Shown here piece by piece: positions 8,558-15,926 of a stretch of DNA of 56,595 nucleotides. The DNA lies in assembly GCA_937997485.1 (NCBI GenBank), contig CALKTH010000008.1, positions 1-56,595 of the forward strand, written 5' to 3'. Every line of letters begins with the position of its first letter. Within the stretch, counting starts at the first letter, position 1. The notes under the pieces were generated by a model. The model was not told where the DNA came from and ran no database searches. It was given only the letters and a program-made list of their open reading frames with translations. Made by a program: the position numbers and the translations under genes. Source of the stretch: an uncultured Acidimicrobiales bacterium. GTDB lineage: Bacteria > Actinomycetota > Acidimicrobiia > Acidimicrobiales > SZUA-35.

Positions 8558-9771
8558 CGGCACCCGACTCGAACGCGGCCGCTGGTGCCAACAGCGCAAC
8601 TCCCTTCGACGTCGCTGAGGCCGACCGTCTGCTCATGACGACCAGGGCGGTGCGCCGCCGCCTCGATACCGAGCGGCCGGTTCCCGATCAGGTGATCTTT
8701 GATTGCATCGACGCGGCCGAGCAGGCGCCCAGCGGAGGCAACGATGCATCTCGCCGCTGGTTGGTGATTCGAGACCCCGAGCTGAAGAAGCGGTGTGGCG
8801 AGCTCTACGCCGAGAGCGGCGAGTTCATGAACCACATCGCTGACCGCCTCGATGGGACGGGCCACGACAAGGAGCAGGTCTTCAAGTCCAGCTCCCACCT
8901 CGTCCAGCACTTCGCCGATGCGCCCGTGCTGGTCATCGCTGCGATCTGGGGGATCCATGACAACTCCGGCCGTCCGGGCCTGTTCGACTCCGTGATCCAA
9001 TCGGGCTGGAGTTTCAACCTCGCCCTGAGGGCTCGGGGGTTGGGGTCGACCTGGACGACGATGCTCAACGCCCGAACCGACGAACTGGCCGAGCTCGTCG
9101 GCATTCCCCCGGGTGTCACCACGATCGTCACCTTCCCAGTGGCCTACACGAAGGGCACCGATTTCTCGGCCGTCGCCCGCCGCCCTGCCTCGGAGATCAC
9201 GTACTTCGACCAATGGGGCTTCACCCGTGAGCGGGCCTCCGAAGATGGGACGGCCCGTCTTGCCGATGGGCCGGGAGTGGTCTGCGAGCTCGACAGCGAT
9301 GCGCGGCCCGCCGATGTTTGGCCCGTCATCTCCGACATCGAGATGCCGTCCCGTTTCGGTACCGAGCTCATTGGTGCCGAGTGGCAGTCCGACGCGCCGG
9401 TGGCCGAAGGCTCCACGTTCACCGGCACGAACAAGATCGGTGATCGCGAATGGCAGGTCACGAACACCGTCACGGCCTACGAGGAGGGCAAGGTCTTCGA
9501 GTGGACCGTCGGGGATCTCGACAAGCCCGGCGGCATCTGGCGGCTCGAAGTTGCGGAGCAGGGGCGCGGCAGCCGAATCCGGTTCAGCGCCCGTATGGGT
9601 TACGGCAGCCCCACGGCTGATCGGGCGTTGTCCGATCCCGACAAGGAAGAGAAGACGCTCAACTTCCGGCGGGGCATGTGGAAAGAGAACATGCAAAAGA
9701 CGCTCGAAGGTGTGAAGGTCGAGGCCGAGGAAGCCGCAGCCGTTCGGCGCTCCGAGAGAAGCAGCAGTTGA
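8554..9771 (+). CDS. Nitroreductase-SRPBCC fusion protein
   Basis: 405 residues. ATG 8554 overlaps the previous stop (ATGA). Residues about 20-220 form a nitroreductase-type FMN domain (TTRAVRRRLD, AEQAPSGGNDASRRWLV, GLGSTWTTMLNA, VGIPPGVTTIVTFPVAY). Residues about 240-400 look like a SRPBCC/START-like ligand-binding domain (GVVCELDSDARPADVWPVI, PSRFGTELIGAEW, WRLEVAEQGRGSRIRFSARM). I know the two families as usually separate. A covalent pair suggests that the SRPBCC part holds a hydrophobic substrate for the flavin domain. It is coupled to the molybdopterin enzyme upstream and to an HxlR regulator downstream. Confidence 0.85.
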   Translation: MTAPDSNAAAGANSATPFDVAEADRLLMTTRAVRRRLDTERPVPDQVIFDCIDAAEQAPSGGNDASRRWLVIRDPELKKRCGELYAESGEFMNHIADRLDGTGHDKEQVFKSSSHLVQHFADAPVLVIAAIWGIHDNSGRPGLFDSVIQSGWSFNLALRARGLGSTWTTMLNARTDELAELVGIPPGVTTIVTFPVAYTKGTDFSAVARRPASEITYFDQWGFTRERASEDGTARLADGPGVVCELDSDARPADVWPVISDIEMPSRFGTELIGAEWQSDAPVAEGSTFTGTNKIGDREWQVTNTVTAYEEGKVFEWTVGDLDKPGGIWRLEVAEQGRGSRIRFSARMGYGSPTADRALSDPDKEEKTLNFRRGMWKENMQKTLEGVKVEAEEAAAVRRSERSSS

Positions 9772-10223
9772 GACGTACCCGCTTCGACAACTCGCAGTGC
9801 CCCATCGCCCGCACCAGCGATCTTCTCGGCGACTGGTGGACGCCGCTCGTGTTGCGGGAGTTCTTCTACGGGCGCCACCGATTCGATGAGTTCACCGAGG
9901 CCCTTGGCATCAGCCGGGCAGTCCTTTCGCAACGACTCAAGCGGCTCGAGGCCGAAGGCATCATCGAGAGTCGGCAGTATCAGGAGCGTCCGCCCCGCAA
10001 CGAGTATCGCCTGACGCAGAAGGGCAAGGCGCTCTGGGACGTGGTCGCCGCCATGTGGCGCTTCGGTGAGGACTGGCTCTTCGCTGATGAAGGCATCGAA
10101 GTGGAACTCATTGATCGCCGCACGGGTGAGGTGATCCATCCGCTCATGATCGATGAGGCCACTGGCGAGCCACTGTCGCTTCGCGACACTCGCTTGCACT
10201 TCAAGTCCACGGCTGCCCGTTGA
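9768..10223 (+). CDS. HxlR-family transcriptional regulator
   Basis: 151 residues if TTG 9768 is used. That TTG overlaps the upstream stop (TTGA) and follows GAGAGAAG; an ATG at 9678 in frame would need a long overlap and an Arg-rich, non-family extension. The body shows the HxlR fold: NSQCPIART with the conserved Cys, LLGDWWTPLVLREFFYG, FDEFTEALGISRAVLSQRLKRL (helix-turn-helix) and the wing RNEYRLTQKGKAL. HxlR proteins often sense electrophiles or aromatic compounds and regulate neighbouring redox genes. It probably controls the oxidoreductase operon it terminates. Confidence 0.87.
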   Translation: MRRTRFDNSQCPIARTSDLLGDWWTPLVLREFFYGRHRFDEFTEALGISRAVLSQRLKRLEAEGIIESRQYQERPPRNEYRLTQKGKALWDVVAAMWRFGEDWLFADEGIEVELIDRRTGEVIHPLMIDEATGEPLSLRDTRLHFKSTAAR

Positions 10224-10408
10224 GCCGCCTTCGTCGAGGCTGGCCGACCGTCGCCACCCCAGACGCAGTTGAGCGACTGAGCCGCGACGAGTGGTGGGTC
10301 TCGGTTCGAAGCGCACTTGATGCGCTCGAGCCTGCCGAAGTCGACCGCTATCAGGCGGATACCCAACTGTTGGAAGCCTCGGTGGCGGATGGTCTCCGTG
10401 AGCGCTGA
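10220..10408 (+). CDS. Small protein of unknown function coupled to the HxlR gene
   Basis: 62 residues from TTG 10220, overlapping the HxlR stop by 4 nt. The N-terminus is Arg-rich and the rest is soluble and helical (VERLSRDEWWVSVRSALDALEP). It ends 6 nt before the convergent phosphotransferase gene. The overlap and fully used space support a real gene, but I recognise no family. The alternative is untranslated 3' sequence. Confidence 0.45.
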   Translation: MSRLRRGWPTVATPDAVERLSRDEWWVSVRSALDALEPAEVDRYQADTQLLEASVADGLRER

Positions 10409-10414
10409 GGCGCC

Positions 10415-11518
10415 TCAGGTGTCTGCGGAGCGGCGATCCGGAAGCACCGAGAGCGCGTCGTTGTCGAGAATGGCCTGCACCGAGCGACCAAGCATCGTGC
10501 GCAGTAGATCCTGCTGCCGCTCGTTCCAGGCGCCCCAGGAAGCAAAGCTCGACACGCCGTAGATGAAGCAGTGCGCCAGGCAGATCTGGTACTTCCGCCA
10601 CGCCTCGTCGAAGTCGTAGTCCACGCCGTTCTCGGCCAGAACGGCGAGGTAGTGGCGAACGAGTGCTTCGTCGTGGCCGCGACGAACGTCGGTGTCGATC
10701 GACTGGCTGATGAAGTAGGCCACGTCGTACAGACCAGTGGCGAAGCCGCTGATCTGGAAGTCGATCATGGCGATGCCCTTGTCGCCACCAAAGAACACGT
10801 TGTCGGCCCGCCAGTCGCCGTGAACGAAGGTCGCCGGCGTGTTCATCTCACTGAGCAGCCAAGGCACCAGAGAGCCGAATCGGTTGCCCAACTCGATCAC
10901 CTCAGTTGTGAGCTTGTCGCCGCCGAACTCCTGGCAGCCGGCCCAGCCACCACCGAACACGTCGGGTAGGGCAGCGAGGTACACCGGGTTCTCGACCGGC
11001 AGATAGCGATCCGTCATCGACGGAAGATCGGCGTGCTCCCACCACGGTGCATGGAACTCGGCCATCTTCGTGATGGCCAGCTTCGCATCCTCGAGCGAGA
11101 CGCCGTCGACCTGATCGACGCTGCGCAGGTGGGCGAGATCCTGCATGACGAGCACGAAATCGGTGCTGTCCTCGGCCATCCTCGACCCGTACATGGTGGG
11201 CGCACCGAAAGGCGCTGACGGCGCCATCTCGGCATAGAAGGCCAGCTCTCGGGCATAGAACCCGAGCACATCTGCGGTCCCGCGCTGTACTGGATCCGGC
11301 ACGGGGATCTTGACGATTGCCGCGTCGGGTCCCACGCCGCCGTCGTAGGTCATCGTGGCCCGATAGATGAGGGAGAGCAGGCCGCCCTCTTCGCCAAGAT
11401 CCTTCACCGCAATGGTCGAGACCGACGTTGCGCCGCTGATGGTCTCGCTCGAGCGAAGAACCGATGTCATCCACTCGGCTGTGATCTGGCTTTGGTCAGA
11501 AATGAGGTTGAAGCTCAT
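10415..11518 (-). CDS. Phosphotransferase of the aminoglycoside/ecdysteroid-kinase-like fold
   Basis: 367 residues from ATG 11518 (GGGGGACC upstream); a longer in-frame start at 11581 lacks support. Brenner-type kinase motifs are FVHGDWRADNVFF (catalytic loop) and IAMIDFQISG (metal-binding Asp). The N-lobe has AAIVKIPVPDP with the ATP-binding Lys. This subgroup phosphorylates small hydroxylated molecules; in actinobacteria it often lies with CoA or lipid catabolism genes. The substrate is unknown. It is the last gene of a minus-strand series with PPOX, ABM and DUF1697 genes. Confidence 0.87.
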   Translation of the reverse strand: MSFNLISDQSQITAEWMTSVLRSSETISGATSVSTIAVKDLGEEGGLLSLIYRATMTYDGGVGPDAAIVKIPVPDPVQRGTADVLGFYARELAFYAEMAPSAPFGAPTMYGSRMAEDSTDFVLVMQDLAHLRSVDQVDGVSLEDAKLAITKMAEFHAPWWEHADLPSMTDRYLPVENPVYLAALPDVFGGGWAGCQEFGGDKLTTEVIELGNRFGSLVPWLLSEMNTPATFVHGDWRADNVFFGGDKGIAMIDFQISGFATGLYDVAYFISQSIDTDVRRGHDEALVRHYLAVLAENGVDYDFDEAWRKYQICLAHCFIYGVSSFASWGAWNERQQDLLRTMLGRSVQAILDNDALSVLPDRRSADT

Positions 11519-11600
11519 GGGGTCCCCCTGGGTCGGCTCCGGAGAGTGAAGCCGAAAGGAGCGGAATGTGCCAACCGTCACGCCAGGGCAGAACTCTTGC

Positions 11601-12146
11601 TCAGGTGGCCGGAACGGCCGGAATCCCGTCGATCGAGGTCTCGTTCTTCTCGACCCAGTAGGCGGCGATCTCGTCCTCGTCCTTGCCGCCCCAGTGCTCG
11701 CTCAAGCGCGTCCGCTCTTCGCTGAACTCCATGAAGGGCACGGCGTAGCCGCACGCGTTGGAGGTGCGGTCCACATCGCAGGTGATGATCGAACGGATGC
11801 CAGCCTGATCGTCGAAGTGCGGACGCAGCTCATCGAAGCCAGGTGAACCAACGAGATGGACCGTGCCCCTGCCGTACACACGGGCGATGTTCGGCTTGCC
11901 CTCGAAGGCGCAGAACATGAACGAGATCCGACCGTTCTGCTGCACGTGGGCGATCGTCTCTGCGCCACTCCCGGTGAGGTCCAGATACGCAACCTTGTTC
12001 GGGCCGAGGACTCGGAACGAGTCGAGTCCCTTCGGCGAGAGGTTCACATGGCCGCCCTCGCTCGGCGCCGAGGCCACGAAGAAAACGTGCTGGCGTTCGA
12101 TGAACTCCCGCATCTGATCGTTGATGCTGTCGAAGGCTCTTCCCAT
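11601..12146 (-). CDS. Pyridoxamine 5'-phosphate oxidase-family protein
   Basis: 181 residues from ATG 12146. The split-barrel fold is visible: MREFIERQHVFFVAS, GHVNLSPKGLDSFRVLGPN, YLDLTGSGAETIAHVQQNGR and ISFMFCAFEGKPNIARVYG. The C-terminus with VPFMEFSEERTRLSEHW is typical of the subgroup. Members bind FMN, F420 or haem and many have no known substrate. The protein is probably cytoplasmic. It sits 43 nt after the ABM gene and 82 nt before the phosphotransferase, so the genes are likely co-transcribed. Confidence 0.88.
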   Translation of the reverse strand: MGRAFDSINDQMREFIERQHVFFVASAPSEGGHVNLSPKGLDSFRVLGPNKVAYLDLTGSGAETIAHVQQNGRISFMFCAFEGKPNIARVYGRGTVHLVGSPGFDELRPHFDDQAGIRSIITCDVDRTSNACGYAVPFMEFSEERTRLSEHWGGKDEDEIAAYWVEKNETSIDGIPAVPAT

Positions 12147-12189
12147 GGTGATGTCCAGTCTGCTGTGGTGAACGTGCTTTGGTTCTGTG

Positions 12190-12543
12190 TCAGTCCGTGC
12201 GAGGGCTGGGATGTCCGTAGGCCCGGTGCACGGTTGCGACTCGCGTCATGTAGTCGGCGTACCAGCGCTTCTTGCCAAGCGCCTGCGCTCCCAGGTGGTC
12301 CGCAACCTGCTTCCAGTTCTGAGCGTCGGACTCTTCCGCCCAGTACGACACCGTGATGCTCGGTGAGTTTCCTGCGGATTCGATCCCGAGGTAGCCGGGC
12401 TGTTCGGCCGCCAGAGCGTCCATCTTCGCCGCCATCGCCGCGTAGCCGTCGAGGTCGTCGCCGGTCTTGACCGACGTGAAGATGACGGCGGTGTAGGGAG
12501 GCTCGGGTGTTTGGGCGATGGCTGACCCTGCGGCGTCTGACAT
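12190..12543 (-). CDS. Antibiotic biosynthesis monooxygenase (ABM)-domain protein
   Basis: 117 residues from ATG 12543. One ABM ferredoxin-like domain: YTAVIFTSVKTGDDLDGYAAM, AAEQPGYLGIESAG, SITVSYWAEESDAQNWK and the helix HLGAQALGKKRWYADYMTRVA. This matches cofactor-free monooxygenase-like proteins often seen as stand-alone stress or metabolite-handling proteins. The AGGAG directly abuts the ATG, so ribosome placement is unusual and the true start may differ slightly. Its partner or substrate is not evident. Confidence 0.85.
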   Translation of the reverse strand: MSDAAGSAIAQTPEPPYTAVIFTSVKTGDDLDGYAAMAAKMDALAAEQPGYLGIESAGNSPSITVSYWAEESDAQNWKQVADHLGAQALGKKRWYADYMTRVATVHRAYGHPSPRTD

Positions 12544-12577
12544 CTCCTCGAACGTAGCCTCATCAGCTGGTCAAGAG

Positions 12578-13165
12578 TCAGAGTTTTTCGGCGAGGGCCA
12601 GCACCGCTTCGAGCGTGCGCAGATTGCGCCCTGTCGCGCTGACGCCGAGCGTCTTTTCAACCCAGTCGGGTGTCAGCTTCGTGCGCGCCACTCCGTTGCC
12701 GTAGTGCACATGAAGTGTCTGGCCGACGACCACGTAGGTGTCATTCGGAGACCGCGCCGGATCCAGCGCATCGATGGCCTCTTGGGTTGGCACATCGGAC
12801 AAGAACTGCACGTGGACCATCTTCGCCGCCGCGTCATCACGAGAGAGCACGTCGGCAAAACGTTCGTTGATCGCGTCGCGAGCCGCTTCGACCTCGCTCA
12901 CCGTTCGAACCATCACCGGTACGTCGAAGCCGAAGCGCTCGGCGATGGCGCCGGTGAGCTCATCCTCCAACGCCGCTGGTGCATTCGGGAGGTCGCCGCT
13001 GGGAGTGAACACGACATTGCCGCTCTGGATGTAGGTGGACACCGAGGTTGCGCCGAGGCCATCGAGAAGCGATCGCAGGTCCGCCATCTTGATCTTGCGA
13101 TGACCGCCGACATTGATGCCCCGCAGCCAAGCGATGCGCAGGTTCGATTCGGAAGCGGATGCCAT
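12578..13165 (-). CDS. DUF1697-family protein
   Basis: 195 residues from ATG 13165; a longer frame upstream would cross into the divergent exporter's leader. The family signature is at the N-terminus (LRIAWLRGINVGGHRKIKM) followed by STYIQSGNVVFTPSGD. The C-terminus has GVARTKLTPDWVEK and ATGRNLRTLEAVLALA. DUF1697 proteins are small cytoplasmic proteins of unknown function, widespread in actinobacteria. The gene is divergent from the EamA exporter with starts 92 nt apart. Confidence 0.9.
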   Translation of the reverse strand: MASASESNLRIAWLRGINVGGHRKIKMADLRSLLDGLGATSVSTYIQSGNVVFTPSGDLPNAPAALEDELTGAIAERFGFDVPVMVRTVSEVEAARDAINERFADVLSRDDAAAKMVHVQFLSDVPTQEAIDALDPARSPNDTYVVVGQTLHVHYGNGVARTKLTPDWVEKTLGVSATGRNLRTLEAVLALAEKL

Positions 13166-13257
13166 GCCCGCAGAATAGGTCGACCGTCGTTGCGAACCCG
13201 GCGCTACGTTGCGCCCGTGCCCTTGGACTCCGCTCTCCCCTTCAACCATGTGCGGTC

Positions 13258-14169
13258 ATGCGCTACATGAATGAGCGAGCCCTCTTCACTTCGGTCGACG
13301 CTCGCAACGACGACCACTTCTCCGGCCTGGACTGGGCGCTCTTCGCCTCGATCTCGTTGATCTGGGGCTCATCGTTCCTGCTCATTGCCATCAGCCTCGA
13401 GTCGATTGCTCCCGAGCTGATCACCTGGGTGCGCATCGCCGCAGGGGCGGCCGCTCTCGCGTTGCTGCCCGGTCCCCGTCTGCAGGTGCGAGCAGAGGAC
13501 CAGCGGCGCATCGTCCTGCTGTCGCTGATTTGGGTCGTGGTGCCGTTCACACTCTTTCCCCTTGCTCAGCAGCACATCAACTCGGCCGTGACCGGTTTGC
13601 TGAACGGCGCGACTCCCATCTGGGTGGCGATCGTCTCCACGGTCCTCCTTGGCCGGGCTCCGAAGGGAGCCCAACGACTCGGCATCATCTTGGGCTTCGT
13701 CGGCGTCGTCCTGATCAGCGCTCCGTCGATGTCGGAGGGCTCGAGTCAGGCCCTTGGCGTTGGTCTCGTGCTGGCGGCCACTGTCTGTTACGGCTTCGCG
13801 CTCAACCTTGCCGCGCCCTTGCAAGCTCAGTACGGCTCGACCGTTCTGATGGCGCGAGTGCTGCTCCTGGCCACGATCTGGACCCTTCCCCTCGGCGCCC
13901 TCGGTCTTGCCGATTCACGATTCGAGTGGGGGCCGGCCATGGCGCTTCTCGCCCTCGGGGCGATCGGCACGGGCGCCGCCTTCGCGATCATGGCTGCCTT
14001 GGTTGGGCGTGTTGGCTCAACCCGGGCCTCCTTTATCACCTACCTCATTCCGGTCGTGGCGCTTGTGCTCGGTGTGGTGGTGCAGGGCGACTCCGTGGCT
14101 GTCCTGGCGCTGTTCGGCGTTGCGTTCGTGGTTGGCGGCGCCGTCCTCGCCTCCCGCAAGGCCGGCTGA
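13258..14169 (+). CDS. EamA/DMT-superfamily exporter
   Basis: 303 residues from ATG 13258; ATG 13267 is equally possible and no strong ribosome-binding site decides. About ten TM helices in two EamA repeats: the first opens with ASISLIWGSSFLLIAISLE, the second with LGVGLVLAATVCYGFALNLA. These drug/metabolite transporters export amino acids, nucleosides or toxic metabolites. The substrate is not deducible. It is convergent with tpx and shares a hairpin with it. Confidence 0.88.
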   Translation: MRYMNERALFTSVDARNDDHFSGLDWALFASISLIWGSSFLLIAISLESIAPELITWVRIAAGAAALALLPGPRLQVRAEDQRRIVLLSLIWVVVPFTLFPLAQQHINSAVTGLLNGATPIWVAIVSTVLLGRAPKGAQRLGIILGFVGVVLISAPSMSEGSSQALGVGLVLAATVCYGFALNLAAPLQAQYGSTVLMARVLLLATIWTLPLGALGLADSRFEWGPAMALLALGAIGTGAAFAIMAALVGRVGSTRASFITYLIPVVALVLGVVVQGDSVAVLALFGVAFVVGGAVLASRKAG

Positions 14170-14176
14170 ACGCAAA

Positions 14177-14202
14177 CGGACCCCGCCGATTGGCAGGGTC
14201 CG
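14177..14202. terminator. Hairpin between convergent exporter and tpx genes
   Basis: CGGACCC (14177-14183) pairs with GGGTCCG (14196-14202), and GCC/GGC continues inside. No clear T-tract follows on either strand, so it may be a weak or factor-assisted bidirectional terminator. Confidence 0.4.
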
Positions 14203-14255
14203 GTCACGAAATCTTCGAAGCGCACGCCTTCAGCGAGGCGTGTGCCGGCCGAGGG

Positions 14256-14756
14256 TCAGCTCAGAGCGTCGAGTGCTGCGTCGTAGTTCGGCTCGGCTGC
14301 GATCTCGCTGACGAGCTCGGAGTGCACGACCTTGCCTTCGCCGTCCATGACAACAACGGCGCGGGCGCACAGGCCTTCGAGCTTGCCGTCGGCCATGGCA
14401 ACGCCGTAGGTCTCGAGGAACTCTGGGTTCTTGAAGGTCGAGGCAGTGGAGACGTTCTCGAGGCCCTCGGAACCGCAGAAGCGGCCCTGGGCGAAGGGCA
14501 GGTCGGCGGAAACGCAGACCACGGCGGTGTTGTCGAGGCCGGCTGCCTTCTCGTTGAAGGTGCGGACGCTAGTCGCGCAGGTCGGCGTGTCGACGCTGGG
14601 GAAGATGTTCAGCACGACGTTCTTGCCGGCGTAGTCGGCCTTGGTCACCGCGCTGAGGTCGCCAGCGGTGAGGGTGAAGTCGGGTGCGTCGTCGCCGACA
14701 GCGGGGACGGTGCCGGATGTGTTGACCGGGTTACCGCCGAGCGTGATTTCTGCCAT
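14256..14756 (-). CDS. tpx: Thiol peroxidase (atypical 2-Cys peroxiredoxin)
   Basis: 166 residues from ATG 14756. Peroxidatic Cys60 in [13 protein letters not shown] and resolving Cys94 in GRFCGSEGL match the Tpx arrangement. The first residues ([20 protein letters not shown]) are also characteristic. The enzyme reduces H2O2 and alkyl hydroperoxides with electrons from thioredoxin in the cytosol. It is monocistronic by position, ending opposite the exporter. Confidence 0.96.
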   Translation of the reverse strand: MAEITLGGNPVNTSGTVPAVGDDAPDFTLTAGDLSAVTKADYAGKNVVLNIFPSVDTPTCATSVRTFNEKAAGLDNTAVVCVSADLPFAQGRFCGSEGLENVSTASTFKNPEFLETYGVAMADGKLEGLCARAVVVMDGEGKVVHSELVSEIAAEPNYDAALDALS

Positions 14757-14864
14757 GGGAAGGGTCCTTTCGAAGGTGTTGGCTGAACCTACCGCTTCCG
14801 GCGGTGCGACGAGGGGTTCACGAGGGTTTCGGCTGCTTGGCGATCCTTGAGGAGAAGAGCGGAC

Positions 14865-15776
14865 ATGACCCGCGTCCTCGTCCGGTCATACACTGCGCCG
14901 ATCAGCACCACTCCCGCCCCACCAGAACCGGCGCCTGCATCCGAAGGCAGCCGACCGCCCTTCGCACGCGCATGGCGGCTGGCGTTCCCGTTGTTGGCGT
15001 TGACGACCGCCTTCGGTGCACTCGGCGTCGCAACCCTTGCGTTCATGTTCAACTCTGATCGTGGTGACGACGCGGTCGAGGTCTCGACCGAAACCGACCC
15101 GACCGAGTTGGTGGACAACGCAACCTCGGGCAGTGACGGTGAGCAGAGTGAGGACGTTGAGGCGGGCGACGTCGATCCTCTCGGCCCGGTGATCTTGGAG
15201 GGTGACGAGGAAGCACCCGGACCTGAGACTTCGGAGACCACCGCAACCACGTCGCCGTCAACGACGGCCGCTTCAACCACGAGCACGTCCTCTCGCTCGA
15301 CCACGGCCGCTCCAACGACTCCGGCTCCAACAACTCCGGCAACGACCGCTTCCGCCTCGTCAAGTACGACTTCGGCGGACGCGACCTCCACAACGACATC
15401 GTCGACGACCTCCACCGACGACAGCGGGCCCGCTCCGAGCCCGCGCCCGACGGTCGACCCGACGCTTCCGGGTGGCGATCCCGTCGAACCGGGCACCCCC
15501 GGGCCGTCTGTCCCCGCACCGACGCAACCGCAGCCCACGGTCCCTGGGTCCGATTCGACCTCGCCCACGGAGAGCACTGATCCGGATCCGGGCGGGCCGA
15601 CGGCGACGGGACCAACGGTGACCGAACCGAACGGAGAGGGTGGAGACGGAACAGACACCACCGAGGCAACGGCGACGAGTGAGCAGCCCGCCGATGGCGA
15701 CGCCGATCCCGCCACCCCGACGCCCACCTCACCGGTCGAGACCTCCCCAACCTCCGCAGACGCCGGCACCCCGTAG
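14865..15776 (+). CDS. Single-pass membrane protein with long Ser/Thr/Pro-rich outer region
   Basis: 303 residues. ATG 14865 follows GAGGAGAAG by about 10 nt. A cytoplasmic N-terminus of about 40 residues precedes one TM helix ([19 protein letters not shown], about 43-65). An outer region of about 235 residues follows, made largely of Thr, Ser, Pro, Asp and Glu with runs such as [15 protein letters not shown]. This composition suggests a flexible, possibly O-mannosylated wall-spanning stalk. There is no catalytic domain and I do not recognise a family. It is divergent from tpx. Confidence 0.7.
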   Translation: MTRVLVRSYTAPISTTPAPPEPAPASEGSRPPFARAWRLAFPLLALTTAFGALGVATLAFMFNSDRGDDAVEVSTETDPTELVDNATSGSDGEQSEDVEAGDVDPLGPVILEGDEEAPGPETSETTATTSPSTTAASTTSTSSRSTTAAPTTPAPTTPATTASASSSTTSADATSTTTSSTTSTDDSGPAPSPRPTVDPTLPGGDPVEPGTPGPSVPAPTQPQPTVPGSDSTSPTESTDPDPGGPTATGPTVTEPNGEGGDGTDTTEATATSEQPADGDADPATPTPTSPVETSPTSADAGTP

Positions 15777-15785
15777 CCAGGCCCC

Positions 15786-15852
15786 GGATCAGTGGTGGTG
15801 GGGGTCAGGCACCCACAGGGGATCAGTGGCGGTGGGGGTCAGGCACCCACAG
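15786..15852. repeat. Two tandem copies of a 34-bp intergenic repeat
   Basis: Copies start at 15786 and 15820 and differ by one base (GTGGTGGTG against GTGGCGGTG). Each contains GGGGTCAGGCACCC, an imperfect palindrome, with GTGGG/CCCAC arms. A G-rich tail continues to about 15875. It lies just after the Ser/Thr-rich gene and opposite the 3' end of metH. It resembles REP-type palindromic intergenic repeats; that classification is inference. Confidence 0.75.
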
Positions 15853-15926
15853 GGCAGGGGCAGGGGCACTGGGGAGCGAGGGTTACGTGTTCACCAGCGC
15901 GTGGATGAAGAAGCATGCGAAGACGG

